Position numbers and translations under genes: made by a program. Below, piece after piece: positions 14,514 through 20,448 of a stretch of DNA of 20,448 nucleotides. The DNA lies in assembly GCA_026015225.1 (NCBI GenBank), contig JAOZGV010000103.1, positions 1-20,448 of the forward strand, read 5' to 3'. The notes under the pieces are model-generated. The model searched no databases. It had not been told where the DNA came from and saw nothing but the letters and a program-made list of their open reading frames with translations. The stretch comes from Candidatus Bathyarchaeota archaeon. GTDB lineage: Archaea > Thermoproteota > Bathyarchaeia > 40CM-2-53-6 > RBG-13-38-9. How positions within the stretch are numbered: the first letter of the stretch is position 1; each line of letters starts with the position of its first letter.

Positions 14514-15293
14514 ATGACAAAAAAAGAACAAAGTAAACTCTATGAATTCGATGAAAGCCGTCTTCATAGATTAAGGAAGCTAGCAGTTGTTGGAGATATA
14601 CATGGTGATGATTTTGTGCTCTGTTCTATGCTAAAAATAATAGATCCCAAGAAAGATGGAATTGTATTCTTAGGTGATTATGCAGATAGAGGCCTAAAAG
14701 GGTTTGATGTTATAGCTATTATCGATTCTCTCATCAAGAAATATCCTAAGAATATTGTAGCTTTGAAAGGAAATCATGAAGATTATTCTGTTAACGGAGG
14801 ACCAAAATTTCATCCATGTGACCTTATATATGAAGTAGAAAGCAAAGGGAGAGGTTGGCATAGATATTTTCAAGAAGAGCTCAAACCATTCATAGATAAA
14901 CTGTATCTAGCCGCAATCATACCAGACGAGGTTTTATTTGTTCATGGCGGTATCTCAAGTAGAATAAAAGATCTTGACAATCTTAAATATCCAACAAGAT
15001 CGGTAGAAATTGATGTTCTTTGGTCAGATCCATTCGATGGAGACGGTGAACTCCCAAGTATAAGGGGTGCTGGCACTATTTTCGGAAGAGATATTACAGA
15101 GAAAGTATGTGACTCGCTTAAAATAAAGAGAATAATCAGAAGCCATGAGCCAATGAAGGCGATCTCAAGGCCTAACTATGAACATGATCGAAGAATCATG
15201 ACAGTAAGCTCAACAAGTGCATATGGTGGCAAACCATTTATTTTAATTATTGATGCAAAAGAGCCTTCTAATATATCTACTAATTTTCTCTAA
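14514..15293 (+). CDS. PPP-family serine/threonine metallophosphatase
   Basis: A 259-residue phosphoesterase with all PPP motifs in order: GDIHG (27-31, metal ligands D28 and H30), GDYADRG (54-60, with bridging D55 and catalytic R59), GNHE (86-89, N87 and catalytic-type H88), FVHGG (142-146, H144), and a late histidine in RSHEP (H211). This is the two-metal site of PP1/PP2A-like phosphatases, which dephosphorylate Ser/Thr proteins; small archaeal versions exist. Alternatively it could act on diadenosine tetraphosphate (ApaH-like), but GDYADRG and RSHEP favour the protein phosphatase type. There is no signal peptide. It is divergent from rimI and has no kinase neighbour in the window. Confidence 0.85.
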   Translation: MTKKEQSKLYEFDESRLHRLRKLAVVGDIHGDDFVLCSMLKIIDPKKDGIVFLGDYADRGLKGFDVIAIIDSLIKKYPKNIVALKGNHEDYSVNGGPKFHPCDLIYEVESKGRGWHRYFQEELKPFIDKLYLAAIIPDEVLFVHGGISSRIKDLDNLKYPTRSVEIDVLWSDPFDGDGELPSIRGAGTIFGRDITEKVCDSLKIKRIIRSHEPMKAISRPNYEHDRRIMTVSSTSAYGGKPFILIIDAKEPSNISTNFL

Positions 15294-15390
15294 ATTATTG
15301 CATAGGTATAAGTTATCTATGATAATGAAGTGGATAGATAATAATATAGTAATTGATTATAGGATATTATCGATAGATTAGTAATTTTTA

Positions 15391-15400
15391 GCGCGCGCGC
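15391..15400. repeat. CG-alternating element, copy g
   Basis: GCGCGCGCGC, preceded by AATTTTTA and followed by AAATT, in the tandem spacer after the phosphatase gene. Confidence 0.88.
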
Positions 15401-15448
15401 AAATTCAGATCCATAACTCAAAGCACATAAAATAAAGAATCATATTAT

Positions 15449-15466
15449 TCCCGAAAATCTTCGGGA
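15449..15466. promoter_or_regulatory. Compact hairpin or operator before methyltransferase-regulator operon
   Basis: TCCCGAA (15449-15455) and TTCGGGA (15460-15466) are exact inverted copies around AATC. This 7-bp stem with a 4-base loop is the most stable-looking small hairpin in the window and sits 45 bases before the ATG at 15511, near an inferred transcription start. An operator for the HTH_10 protein or a leader hairpin are both possible. Confidence 0.5.
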
Positions 15467-15510
15467 GAAAATCTATCCAACGAGACGCATGCATATATAT
15501 TGTGTTAAAA

Positions 15511-16305
15511 ATGGAACAAGTACAAAAAAATGATTCTGCTTGTGTTTGTGAACCTGATGAGTGCGATACTTTCAAGTTCATGGCAAAGAGGTTAGGAATG
15601 AGAGTGTTACATCCAGGTGGTTTAGAGGCTACTGAGATACTAGCTAAACGTTGTGGCATCTCTGAAGATATGACAATACTTGATGCAGGATGCGGTAGAG
15701 GTAGTACTAGCACATTTTTAGCAAAGAGATTCGGATGCAAAGTAATTGGAGTGGATGTGGATCATAATCTGTTAATGAAAGCCAATTGTTCAGTGCAAAA
15801 AGAAAATCTAACTCATAAAGTAGCATTCAGATATGCTGATATTCAGAATTTGCCTTTCCAAGATGGAACATTCGACGGAGCAATAATTCAAGCTACATTA
15901 ATATTCACTGAAAAATCTAAAGCGCTTCAGATGATTACCAAAAAGGTTCGCAAAAATGGTTTTATCGGAGTAATTGAATTGGCTTGGAAATCTAATCCCG
16001 CAAAAGAAATTGTCCAAAAGGTCAGTGATGTGCTTTGTAAATCGAGTGCTAGTACGGAATGTCATGATGATTGGATAAATCTTTTGAATCAAGCTGGTCT
16101 AGCAGTCATTAGTGCAGAGTTCCGGGATCTAGATTTTAATTTCCAAAACATGCTTAGAAATGAAGGTATACTCTCAACTTCAAAGGTGGCTCTAAAAAGT
16201 ATTTATGACAAATCAACAAGGAGAAAGATTATTCAAGTTGTAAATCTTTTCAAGGAAACGAAGAATTATCTAGGATACGGGATCTATATTTGTAGGAAGA
16301 GATAA
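15511..16305 (+). CDS. Class I SAM-dependent methyltransferase
   Basis: A 264-residue protein from the ATG at 15511 (GTG three codons upstream is also open). Motif I is LDAGCGRGS (57-65), followed by GCKVIGVDVD (75-84), the motif for the ribose-binding acidic residue, then FRYADIQNLPF (motif II-like) and GFIGVIELAW (post-motif). This is a Rossmann-type class I methyltransferase in the UbiE/BioC-like range. The N-terminus has a small cysteine cluster (C11, C13, C18), which may bind a metal or be incidental. Only the SAM-binding side is clear; the methyl acceptor cannot be read. The HTH_10 regulator starts directly after the stop, with no gap, so the two are translationally coupled and probably act together. 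Confidence 0.85.
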   Translation: MEQVQKNDSACVCEPDECDTFKFMAKRLGMRVLHPGGLEATEILAKRCGISEDMTILDAGCGRGSTSTFLAKRFGCKVIGVDVDHNLLMKANCSVQKENLTHKVAFRYADIQNLPFQDGTFDGAIIQATLIFTEKSKALQMITKKVRKNGFIGVIELAWKSNPAKEIVQKVSDVLCKSSASTECHDDWINLLNQAGLAVISAEFRDLDFNFQNMLRNEGILSTSKVALKSIYDKSTRRKIIQVVNLFKETKNYLGYGIYICRKR

Positions 16306-16929
16306 TTGATAGAAGCATTACTAAATATTCGCATTCCAGAGCTTTGGATTACTTCGATATCTGAAAAGTATGATGTTAAAATATCCTGTCAAGTTGGAGG
16401 GCAATCGAGTAAAGGAGGATGGGGACTTGCGACTATCGAGGGCGATGATGGGATTTTAGATGACGTTATTGAGGAGGTTAGGCAACATCCATCTGTAGGT
16501 GATGTAAAAGTAAAGGCTCGCAATAAAGGCATAACTTCCTTCCTTGTAGATGTAGTAAAATGCAAAGCATGTGATGTGTTAAGTAAGTCAAAAGCTTTCA
16601 TGATCTATCCAGTGGACATTCATAAAGGTAGGATGAAATGGCTTCTTATAACTGATAATAATAGAACTATGGGCAAGATTTGCGAAGGGCTTGAAGAATA
16701 TAAATGCGATGTAAAGATAGAGAGAGTTATAGCGTTGATTGGAAAAGGTATTCTAACAGAAAGACAAGAAGAGATCGCTCGTGAAGCCTTTTCCTCGGGA
16801 TACTTTGATTATCCTAAGAGAATAAATTCGTTAAAGTTGGCCAAAAAACTAGGCATATCAATATCAACACTATCTGAGGTTTTAAGAGCAGCACAACGTC
16901 GTATCTTTGCTGAATATCTTAGAACGTGA
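16306..16929 (+). CDS. HTH_10 (bacterio-opsin activator-type) transcription regulator with Cys motif
   Basis: A 207-residue protein starting at TTG on the base after the methyltransferase stop. The C-terminal part (about 150-205: LTERQEEIAREAFSSGYFDY, then KLAKKLGISISTLSEVLRAA) is the HTH_10 domain of bacterio-opsin activator-type regulators, widespread in archaea. The first 145 residues look like a sensor: GWGLATIEGDDGILDDVIEE, then SVGDVKVKARNKG in a ferredoxin-like/ACT-like alternation, and a CKAC motif (C86, C89) plus C28, C126 and C134 that could bind a metal or react to redox. Gene order (enzyme first, regulator second with zero gap) suggests autoregulation of the pair. The ligand is not known. 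Confidence 0.8.
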   Translation: MIEALLNIRIPELWITSISEKYDVKISCQVGGQSSKGGWGLATIEGDDGILDDVIEEVRQHPSVGDVKVKARNKGITSFLVDVVKCKACDVLSKSKAFMIYPVDIHKGRMKWLLITDNNRTMGKICEGLEEYKCDVKIERVIALIGKGILTERQEEIAREAFSSGYFDYPKRINSLKLAKKLGISISTLSEVLRAAQRRIFAEYLRT

Positions 16930-17127
16930 AAAAATACTATATAAAATTCTATTTTTTCTTAAACCATCACATAAACAAACAGTTTTTTACTGGTAAATAT
17001 GCGGGAATCCCTCTCTCCCATAATTTAATGCACTAATATTTTAAATATTTGAAAAAAATATACGAAAAGAGGGACTTGAATTTCAAATTTGGAACCCACC
17101 GCGCGCGCTCCATTCAATCAATCTATA
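16930..17127. other. Convergent spacer after the HTH_10 gene
   Basis: The 198-base AT-rich spacer holds a T-rich stretch (TATTTTTTCTT near 16950, a possible archaeal terminator), CAGT-TTTTT-ACTG (around 16980-16992), a small GGGAATCCC palindrome near 17004, TTGAATTTCAA around 17077-17087, and CG-alternating element h. I examined it as a tRNA and rejected that. Confidence 0.45.
17100..17108. repeat. CG-alternating element, copy h
   Basis: CGCGCGCGC in the convergent spacer, 19 bases from the stop codon of the small unknown gene. Confidence 0.85.
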
Positions 17128-17352
17128 CTATTTTATTTTCTCAACTTCTAGTATGCAACCATTAGGAATTATATATACGTGTTCATAAGTATCATCAGAT
17201 TTTCCAATGGCTAGAATCAAATGCGCATCATCTCTTTTGAGCATCCATCCTATCAATTCAACCTTATCTGGTGTTAATTCACTCAAATCCTTTTCATATT
17301 CTAGTTCTTCAAATTCAGTAACGTCATGATAAGTGACTTTAATCAAATCCAT
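17128..17352 (-). CDS. Small conserved-looking protein of unknown function
   Basis: A 74-residue protein from the ATG at 17352. It opens MDLIKVTYHDVTEFEELEYE and then alternates acidic and beta-prone segments (KVELIGWMLKRDDAHLILAI, then DTYEHVYIIPNGCILEVEKI), suggesting a compact small beta-rich fold. GGTGAT lies 7 bases before this ATG and a TATA-like element sits upstream, so this start is preferred over the ATG five codons earlier (17367). No motif is recognisable. It is divergent from the flavodoxin gene, and both appear to use TATA-like sequence at 17393-17411. There is no signal peptide or membrane segment. Confidence 0.6.
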   Translation of the reverse strand: MDLIKVTYHDVTEFEELEYEKDLSELTPDKVELIGWMLKRDDAHLILAIGKSDDTYEHVYIIPNGCILEVEKIK

Positions 17353-17392
17353 TACAAATATCACCATTCAGCGTGTGTTTACTAATATTTGG

Positions 17393-17411
17393 AGTTTTTA
17401 TAGTTTAAAGA
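17393..17411. promoter_or_regulatory. Divergent TATA-like elements
   Basis: TTTTTATAGTTTAAAG carries a TATA-like box for the plus-strand flavodoxin gene; read on the minus strand it gives CTTTAAACTATAAAAAC, a TATA-like box 25-35 bases before the small unknown gene. Confidence 0.5.
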
Positions 17412-17438
17412 TGATGTATTATATCTAATCGTCGTTAT

Positions 17439-17444
17439 GGGGAG
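17439..17444 (+). promoter_or_regulatory. Ribosome binding site of the flavodoxin gene
   Basis: GGGGAG with a 4-base spacer before the ATG at 17449. It overlaps the upstream in-frame ATG at 17437 and so supports the shorter protein. Confidence 0.55.
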
Positions 17445-17448
17445 TACC

Positions 17449-17922
17449 ATGTCAAAGGTTTTGATCATATATTATTCAGAGTCTGGAAATACCAAGAAGA
17501 TGGCTGAATATATAGCCGAGGGTGTGAAGAAAAAAAATGTTGAAATTGAAGTTAAGTCCGTTAGTGAAGCTGAGGTTGATGAACTGCCGAATGTAGATGG
17601 CATAATTATTGGGTCTCCAACCTACTATGGTTCGATGGCCGCTGAGATTAAGAAGTTTATAGATAAGAGCATAAAATATCATGGAAAGTTGGAAGGGAAG
17701 ATCGGTGGAGCTTTCTCTTCTTCAGCCAACATAGCTGGAGGCAACGAGACAACTATTATGGATATCTTAAAGGCCTTTTTGATACATGGAATGGTGGTTC
17801 AAGGGACCTCGAAAGGAGATCATTATGGACCTGTAGCTATCGGGACGCCGGATGATAGAAGCAAGAAGCTGTGTATTGAATATGGCCAAAGAATAGCTAA
17901 ACTTGTTTTGAGAACTCAATGA
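17449..17922 (+). CDS. Flavodoxin-like FMN protein (WrbA/NAD(P)H-quinone oxidoreductase type)
   Basis: A 157-residue flavodoxin fold. The FMN phosphate loop is SESGNT (10-15) after the first strand KVLIIYY; the second FMN loop is SPTYYGSMAAEIK (56-68); GGNETT (97-102) is the third contact region. The order and length match WrbA/flavodoxin-like quinone reductases and small archaeal flavodoxins. In cells it would carry electrons or reduce quinones; it is soluble and single-domain. The ATG at 17449 follows GGGGAG by four bases, while the ATG four codons upstream is part of that site. It is divergent from the small unknown protein and convergent with the Gfo/Idh gene. The partner reductase is unknown. 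Confidence 0.85.
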   Translation: MSKVLIIYYSESGNTKKMAEYIAEGVKKKNVEIEVKSVSEAEVDELPNVDGIIIGSPTYYGSMAAEIKKFIDKSIKYHGKLEGKIGGAFSSSANIAGGNETTIMDILKAFLIHGMVVQGTSKGDHYGPVAIGTPDDRSKKLCIEYGQRIAKLVLRTQ

Positions 17923-17942
17923 TTATTGATCTGAGCATCTCC

Positions 17943-17958
17943 AAGCGCGCGCATGCTA
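17943..17958. repeat. CG-alternating element, copy i
   Basis: AAGCGCGCGCATGCTA, an alternating purine-pyrimidine variant with an ATGC step, 21 bases past the flavodoxin stop in the convergent spacer with the Gfo/Idh gene. Confidence 0.82.
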
Positions 17959-17992
17959 CGCACTATCCACCTGCGGGATTCATATGAGCTCG

Positions 17993-19219
17993 CTATAAGC
18001 TATAATTCACTTGTATTTTTTTACCTGTATTCACAGACTTGACTACTGCATCTAGAACCACATTACATCTATATCCGTCTTCGAATGTAGCTCCTACCGG
18101 CTGAATATCCTTTTCATTGATTATGGCATCCATGAGATGGTAGATTTCATGAATCGTGGTGTGTTCCCATCCTATTATATGACCATGGGGCCACCAATTC
18201 TCCCAATAGGGATGATATGCCTCGGTTACAAGCGTTTCATGAAAACTTGATTCCAAGTCCTTTATATCATGATTTCTCGTATGCACTTTGAGTTCATTTA
18301 ATCTTTCAAGATTGAATGATATGCTACCATGCTCTCCATAAATTTCAATATCTTGATAATTCTTCCTTCCTCCACAAAATCTGGAAGTACTTATATGACC
18401 TATTGCTCCGCTATCAAATTCGATTATTGATTCAAACGCGTCATCTACATCTACCTTTCCCTTCTTACTTTCGTCCTCCGGCAATGGCCTTTCCTTTATA
18501 AATGTGGATGTTAATGCGGAAACGGATATTATATCCCCAACAAGGAAGTGGGCCAAATCTACGACATGCGCTCCGAGGTCTCCTATAGCGCCCGTTCCAG
18601 CCGAATCTTTTACCAACCTCCATACGCGAGGAAAATTTGGATCCATTATCCATTCTTGGAGGTACCTACCATGGAAGTGATAAATCCTGCCTATCACTCC
18701 ATCATCTATCAATTTCTTAGCGACTTGCATAGCTGGAACGAATCTATAATTAAATCCAACCATATGTTTCACGCGTGCCTTCCTTACAGACTCAACCATA
18801 GGTTTAGCCTCTTCTGCTGTCCTTGCCAGTGGTTTCTCGCATAAAATGTGTTTTCCATTTTCGGCAGCTTCAATACATGGCTCCGCATGAAGATTGTTTG
18901 GCGCGCCATTATCAAAGAGTTCTACTTCTGGGTCATTAACTAATTTTCTCCATTCTGTGTAGTATTTAGAGTATCCATATCGTTTAGCTGCTTCTGCAAC
19001 TTTAAGTTCATTCCTTCCACAAATAGCCACCAATTTTGGAATTGCTGGAGGTGGACAGAACATGTAACTGATCTTTTTGAAGGCGTTGCTATGAGCCTTT
19101 CCCATAAAAGCATATCCAAGCATTCCTACTCCCATCTCAGGAATCTCCTCTGCTTTAGGTTTGACCTCACCCATGGTTACAAATCCAACTTTCTCTCCGC
19201 TCATTTTGTAAACACTCAT
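17993..19219 (-). CDS. Gfo/Idh/MocA-family NAD(P)-dependent oxidoreductase
   Basis: A 408-residue dehydrogenase. The Rossmann nucleotide loop is GMLGYAFMG (32-40); EKPLA (128-132) carries the conserved Glu-Lys-Pro, with the catalytic Lys; MVGFNYRFVPAM (143-154) and GDLGAHVVD (203-211, with D204 and H208) complete the family signatures. The C-terminal half is the alpha/beta substrate domain. Members oxidise sugars, inositols or related cyclitols, or reduce biliverdin-type compounds; a sugar or inositol dehydrogenase is most likely here, unproven. There is an N-terminal tail of about 30 residues (EKVGFVTMGEVKPKAEEIPE) before the Rossmann strand. Other in-frame ATGs at residues 6 and 16 could be the start. 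Upstream on the minus strand CATTTATTTATG (around 19266-19277) may be the TATA box. Confidence 0.9.
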   Translation of the reverse strand: MSVYKMSGEKVGFVTMGEVKPKAEEIPEMGVGMLGYAFMGKAHSNAFKKISYMFCPPPAIPKLVAICGRNELKVAEAAKRYGYSKYYTEWRKLVNDPEVELFDNGAPNNLHAEPCIEAAENGKHILCEKPLARTAEEAKPMVESVRKARVKHMVGFNYRFVPAMQVAKKLIDDGVIGRIYHFHGRYLQEWIMDPNFPRVWRLVKDSAGTGAIGDLGAHVVDLAHFLVGDIISVSALTSTFIKERPLPEDESKKGKVDVDDAFESIIEFDSGAIGHISTSRFCGGRKNYQDIEIYGEHGSISFNLERLNELKVHTRNHDIKDLESSFHETLVTEAYHPYWENWWPHGHIIGWEHTTIHEIYHLMDAIINEKDIQPVGATFEDGYRCNVVLDAVVKSVNTGKKIQVNYSL

Positions 19220-19358
19220 TTTATTGATGTTGAATCTAACATCTCAATGATCCATTTGAAAGCACGCATAAATAAATGATTGAATTAAAGGATTCACTAA
19301 TATTTTAATGGCCTAATATGTGCAATATCTTCTTATCCGAGAAAAGAACTATCAATTT

Positions 19359-19376
19359 TTAGCGCGCATGTGCTAA
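19359..19376. repeat. CG-alternating element, copy j (variant)
   Basis: TTAGCGCGCATGTGCTAA keeps the TTAGC...GCTAA ends and an alternating GCGCGCATGTGC core. It lies in the tandem spacer between the zinc-ribbon gene and the Gfo/Idh gene, preceded by TTT. Confidence 0.75.
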
Positions 19377-19453
19377 ATACTAATCTCTAAAATGTTGTGG
19401 TAAGCATAAATGTTATCATCAGTATCACTAAATCCAGTTACTAAAAAAAGAAG

Positions 19454-19750
19454 TTAATGTTTTCGTGTTAGCCCATATATTGCACCCGCAACTACAAGTA
19501 TGCCAAATAATATTACTATGAATCCCCATAATGGTATATCAATATCGAAAGCCTCGAAGATTCCCCAAAGGATTATTATTAAACCGATGAATAATCCAAA
19601 GATTGCACCACCATGAGGAAGACCGAAGCACTCATCTTCCTTTCGCTTGCGATGTTTGCGCTCCCCTATTGCATGCATTTCAGATCCACATTTATTACAA
19701 AACTCAGCATCGTCAGGGTTGTCAGCACCACATTTAGTACAATGAACCAT
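19454..19750 (-). CDS. Small zinc-ribbon membrane protein
   Basis: A 98-residue protein. The N-terminus is a zinc ribbon: CTKC (C4, C7) and CNKC (C18, C21) with DNPDDAEF between, the short treble-clef type seen at the start of many archaeal membrane proteins. A basic linker (ERKHRKRKED) leads to two membrane helices (about residues 48-68, FGLFIGLIIILWGIFEAF, and 73-93, LWGFIVILFGILVVAGAIY). The Cys domain would face the cytoplasm. GAAGGAG ends four bases before the ATG, and CATATATAG (TATA-like, 19793-19801 region) lies about 45 bases upstream. It is divergent from the AbrB-arsM operon. Role unknown, possibly a small regulatory or scaffold protein. Confidence 0.8.
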   Translation of the reverse strand: MVHCTKCGADNPDDAEFCNKCGSEMHAIGERKHRKRKEDECFGLPHGGAIFGLFIGLIIILWGIFEAFDIDIPLWGFIVILFGILVVAGAIYGLTRKH

Positions 19751-19754
19751 ATTT

Positions 19755-19761
19755 CTCCTTC
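19755..19761 (-). promoter_or_regulatory. Ribosome binding site of the zinc-ribbon protein
   Basis: GAAGGAG on the minus strand, 4 bases before the ATG at 19750; one of the few strong Shine-Dalgarno sites in the window. Confidence 0.65.
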
Positions 19762-19790
19762 ACTCAATAATTGATGAATTCGGTACTTGA

Positions 19791-19801
19791 GACTATATAT
19801 G
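19791..19801 (-). promoter_or_regulatory. TATA-like box of the zinc-ribbon gene
   Basis: CATATATAGTC on the minus strand, about 45 bases before the ATG, leaving space for a short leader that carries the GAAGGAG site. Confidence 0.5.
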
Positions 19802-19808
19802 AAGCTGC

Positions 19809-19827
19809 CTAGCGCGCGCAGCGCTAG
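19809..19827. repeat. CG-alternating palindromic element, copy k
   Basis: CTAGCGC and GCGCTAG are exact 7-bp inverted arms around GCGCA, giving CTAGCGCGCGCAGCGCTAG. It lies in the divergent spacer between the zinc-ribbon gene and the AbrB-arsM operon. Confidence 0.85.
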
Positions 19828-19861
19828 AAGTATCGACTTGGGCGATCATTATATCAGCAAA

Positions 19862-19895
19862 TTCTGATTATTCAGAAATAGCTAAATATTCTGAA
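19862..19895. promoter_or_regulatory. Inverted repeat and half-site before the AbrB-arsM operon
   Basis: TTCTGA (19862-19867) and TCAGAA (19872-19877) form a perfect dyad around TTAT; a third TTCTGAA (19889-19895) overlaps the AAATATTC that may be the TATA region, about 30 bases before the TTG start. This is a likely operator for the AbrB-type protein or another metalloid-responsive repressor. Confidence 0.5.
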
Positions 19896-19919
19896 ACATC
19901 ATTATGTATATGATATAAA

Positions 19920-20195
19920 TTGGACAAAAAAGAAGCGCCTTGTTGTTCACCAACTGATAAAGAAATGAGTTGCTGTAAAGTAGAATCAATTATAAGTATA
20001 GATAATAGAGGTCAGATGGTACTTCCTAAAGAAATAAGGGAGAAAGCGAAAATACGTGCTGGAGATAAGTTGGCTTTAGTAAGTTGGGAAAAAGCTGGAA
20101 AGGTATACTGTATATCCATAATTAGAGCTGAAGATTTCTCAAGAATTGTTGAAGGAACACTTGGCCCTACAGTGGAAGAGGTTTCAAGTAAATAA
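19920..20195 (+). CDS. AbrB/SpoVT-type regulator with N-terminal Cys pairs (HgcAB-associated/ArsM-associated type)
   Basis: A 91-residue protein starting at TTG; no Shine-Dalgarno, so a leaderless message is plausible. Two Cys pairs (C8-C9, C18-C19) precede an AbrB/MazE/SpoVT swapped-hairpin domain (about 22-70) of the form IISIDNRGQMVLPKEIREKA, then IRAGDKLALVSW. This arrangement is that of the family annotated as HgcAB-associated protein and often seen next to arsenite methyltransferase genes. The vicinal cysteines would suit As(III) or Hg(II) binding, so the protein is likely a metalloid-responsive regulator of the operon; this is inference. arsM follows 27 bases later. A dyad lies just upstream of the inferred promoter. 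Confidence 0.75.
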   Translation: MDKKEAPCCSPTDKEMSCCKVESIISIDNRGQMVLPKEIREKAKIRAGDKLALVSWEKAGKVYCISIIRAEDFSRIVEGTLGPTVEEVSSK

Positions 20196-20209
20196 TGGAG
20201 CACAACTAA

Positions 20210-20217
20210 GGGAGAGG
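20210..20217 (+). promoter_or_regulatory. Ribosome binding site of arsM
   Basis: GGGAGAGG, five bases before the arsM ATG at 20223, in the short gap after the AbrB-type gene. Confidence 0.6.
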
Positions 20218-20222
20218 TTTTA

Positions 20223-20448
20223 ATGGAAAAAAAGAAAATAAAGAAAGTTGTTAGAGAACGTTATGCTGTAATAGCTAATCGTGATAGCTCCTGTTGCTCA
20301 TCAGTGGATTCGTGTTGTGGAAATACTGAGATAGCGCAAGATATCAGCAAGAATATAGGGTACACAGATGAAGAACTCAAAGCAATTCCTAAAGGAGCAA
20401 ATTTAGGTCTTGGATGCGGAAATCCTGTCGCGCTAGCTTCATTAAATA
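20223..20448 (+). CDS. arsM: Arsenite methyltransferase ArsM, N-terminal part (truncated by window edge)
   Basis: Seventy-five residues are visible before the right edge. They read VRERYAVIA (9-17), then a Cys-rich segment (C24-C25 and C31-C32), DISKNIGYTDEELKAIPKGA (about 40-59), and NLGLGCGNPVALASL (about 60-74). This series, especially GYTDEELxxIPxGANLGLGCGNP, is the N-terminus of ArsM arsenite methyltransferases, which transfer methyl groups from SAM to As(III) using conserved cysteines, giving methylated and volatile arsenicals. The full enzyme should be around 250-350 residues. It sits 27 bases after the AbrB-type gene behind GGGAGAGG, in one operon. It is unrelated in detail to the methyltransferase at 15.5 kb. 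Confidence 0.88.
   Translation, partial: MEKKKIKKVVRERYAVIANRDSSCCSSVDSCCGNTEIAQDISKNIGYTDEELKAIPKGANLGLGCGNPVALASLN

Larger units (their letters stand above)
15294..15510. other. Spacer between phosphatase and methyltransferase genes
   Basis: The 217 bases hold CATAG...CTATG (around 15300-15320, an imperfect stem just past the phosphatase stop), CG-alternating element g, a TATA-like CACATAAAATAAAG (15424-15437), a compact hairpin (15449-15466), and CATATATATTG directly before the methyltransferase start. No further gene is seen. Confidence 0.5.

Noticed and set aside
16970..17120. Possible tRNA with GGG/CCC stems and a T-arm-like stretch after the HTH_10 gene
   Set aside because: No anticodon arm, D-loop or acceptor pairing of proper length could be built on either strand; the stretch is AT-rich spacer with small palindromes.
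18900..18907. GGCGCGCC inside the Gfo/Idh gene as a further copy of the CG element
   Set aside because: It lacks the TTAGC/GCTAA flanks and the alternating length, and it encodes conserved-looking Gly-Ala-Pro in the family region.
9166..19827. The repeated CG elements as a CRISPR array
   Set aside because: Copies are hundreds to about 1,700 bases apart with genes between them, differ in length, and there are no cas genes.

Overview
The window looks archaeal. Protein content (FmdE-like protein, LLM-type and probably F420-dependent oxidoreductase, XPD/DinG-type helicase, HTH_10 bacterio-opsin-activator-type regulator, AbrB+ArsM pair), TATA-like boxes about 25-35 bases before several starts, few strong Shine-Dalgarno sites and frequent TTG starts all fit an AT-rich archaeon (G+C about one third by eye). 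A TACK-type or Bathyarchaeia-like lineage is my guess, with low confidence. No rRNA, tRNA, CRISPR array, transposase or phage gene was recognised.

Layout. 1-2506, minus strand: a secreted toroid-like protein, a small membrane protein resembling an ECF transporter S component, and an FmdE-family protein lie close together as a probable operon, followed by the start of a secreted carboxypeptidase-regulatory-like protein cut by the left edge. 2603-4438: an iron-sulfur superfamily 2 helicase. 4658-9046: LLM oxidoreductase, TatD hydrolase, a two-gene ABC-2 exporter and an AlkD-like DNA glycosylase. 9219-11598: an MFS and an EamA transporter, divergent. 11944-13869: a DEAD-box helicase with a possibly structured leader, then an OB-fold protein. 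13926-15293: RimI acetyltransferase divergent from a PPP-type phosphatase. 15511-16929: a methyltransferase abutting an HTH_10 regulator. 17128-19750: a small unknown protein, a flavodoxin-like protein, a Gfo/Idh/MocA oxidoreductase and a zinc-ribbon membrane protein. 19920 to the right edge: a Cys-rich AbrB-type regulator and the start of arsM, an arsenic methylation operon.

The most striking unexplained structure is a short alternating C/G palindromic element (consensus near TTAGCGCGCGCTAA) in an AT-rich background. From 9.1 kb rightward it occurs about once in nearly every spacer between transcription units (ten spacers), and it is absent from the spacers to the left; one further copy lies in the last codons of the secreted toroid-like gene. 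It is found in convergent, tandem and divergent spacers, so it is neither a simple promoter nor a simple terminator. Other structure includes a 10-bp inverted repeat carrying both divergent TATA boxes of the tatD-like/ABC pair, two stem structures before the DEAD-box gene, a compact hairpin before the methyltransferase/regulator operon, and a dyad before the AbrB-arsM operon.
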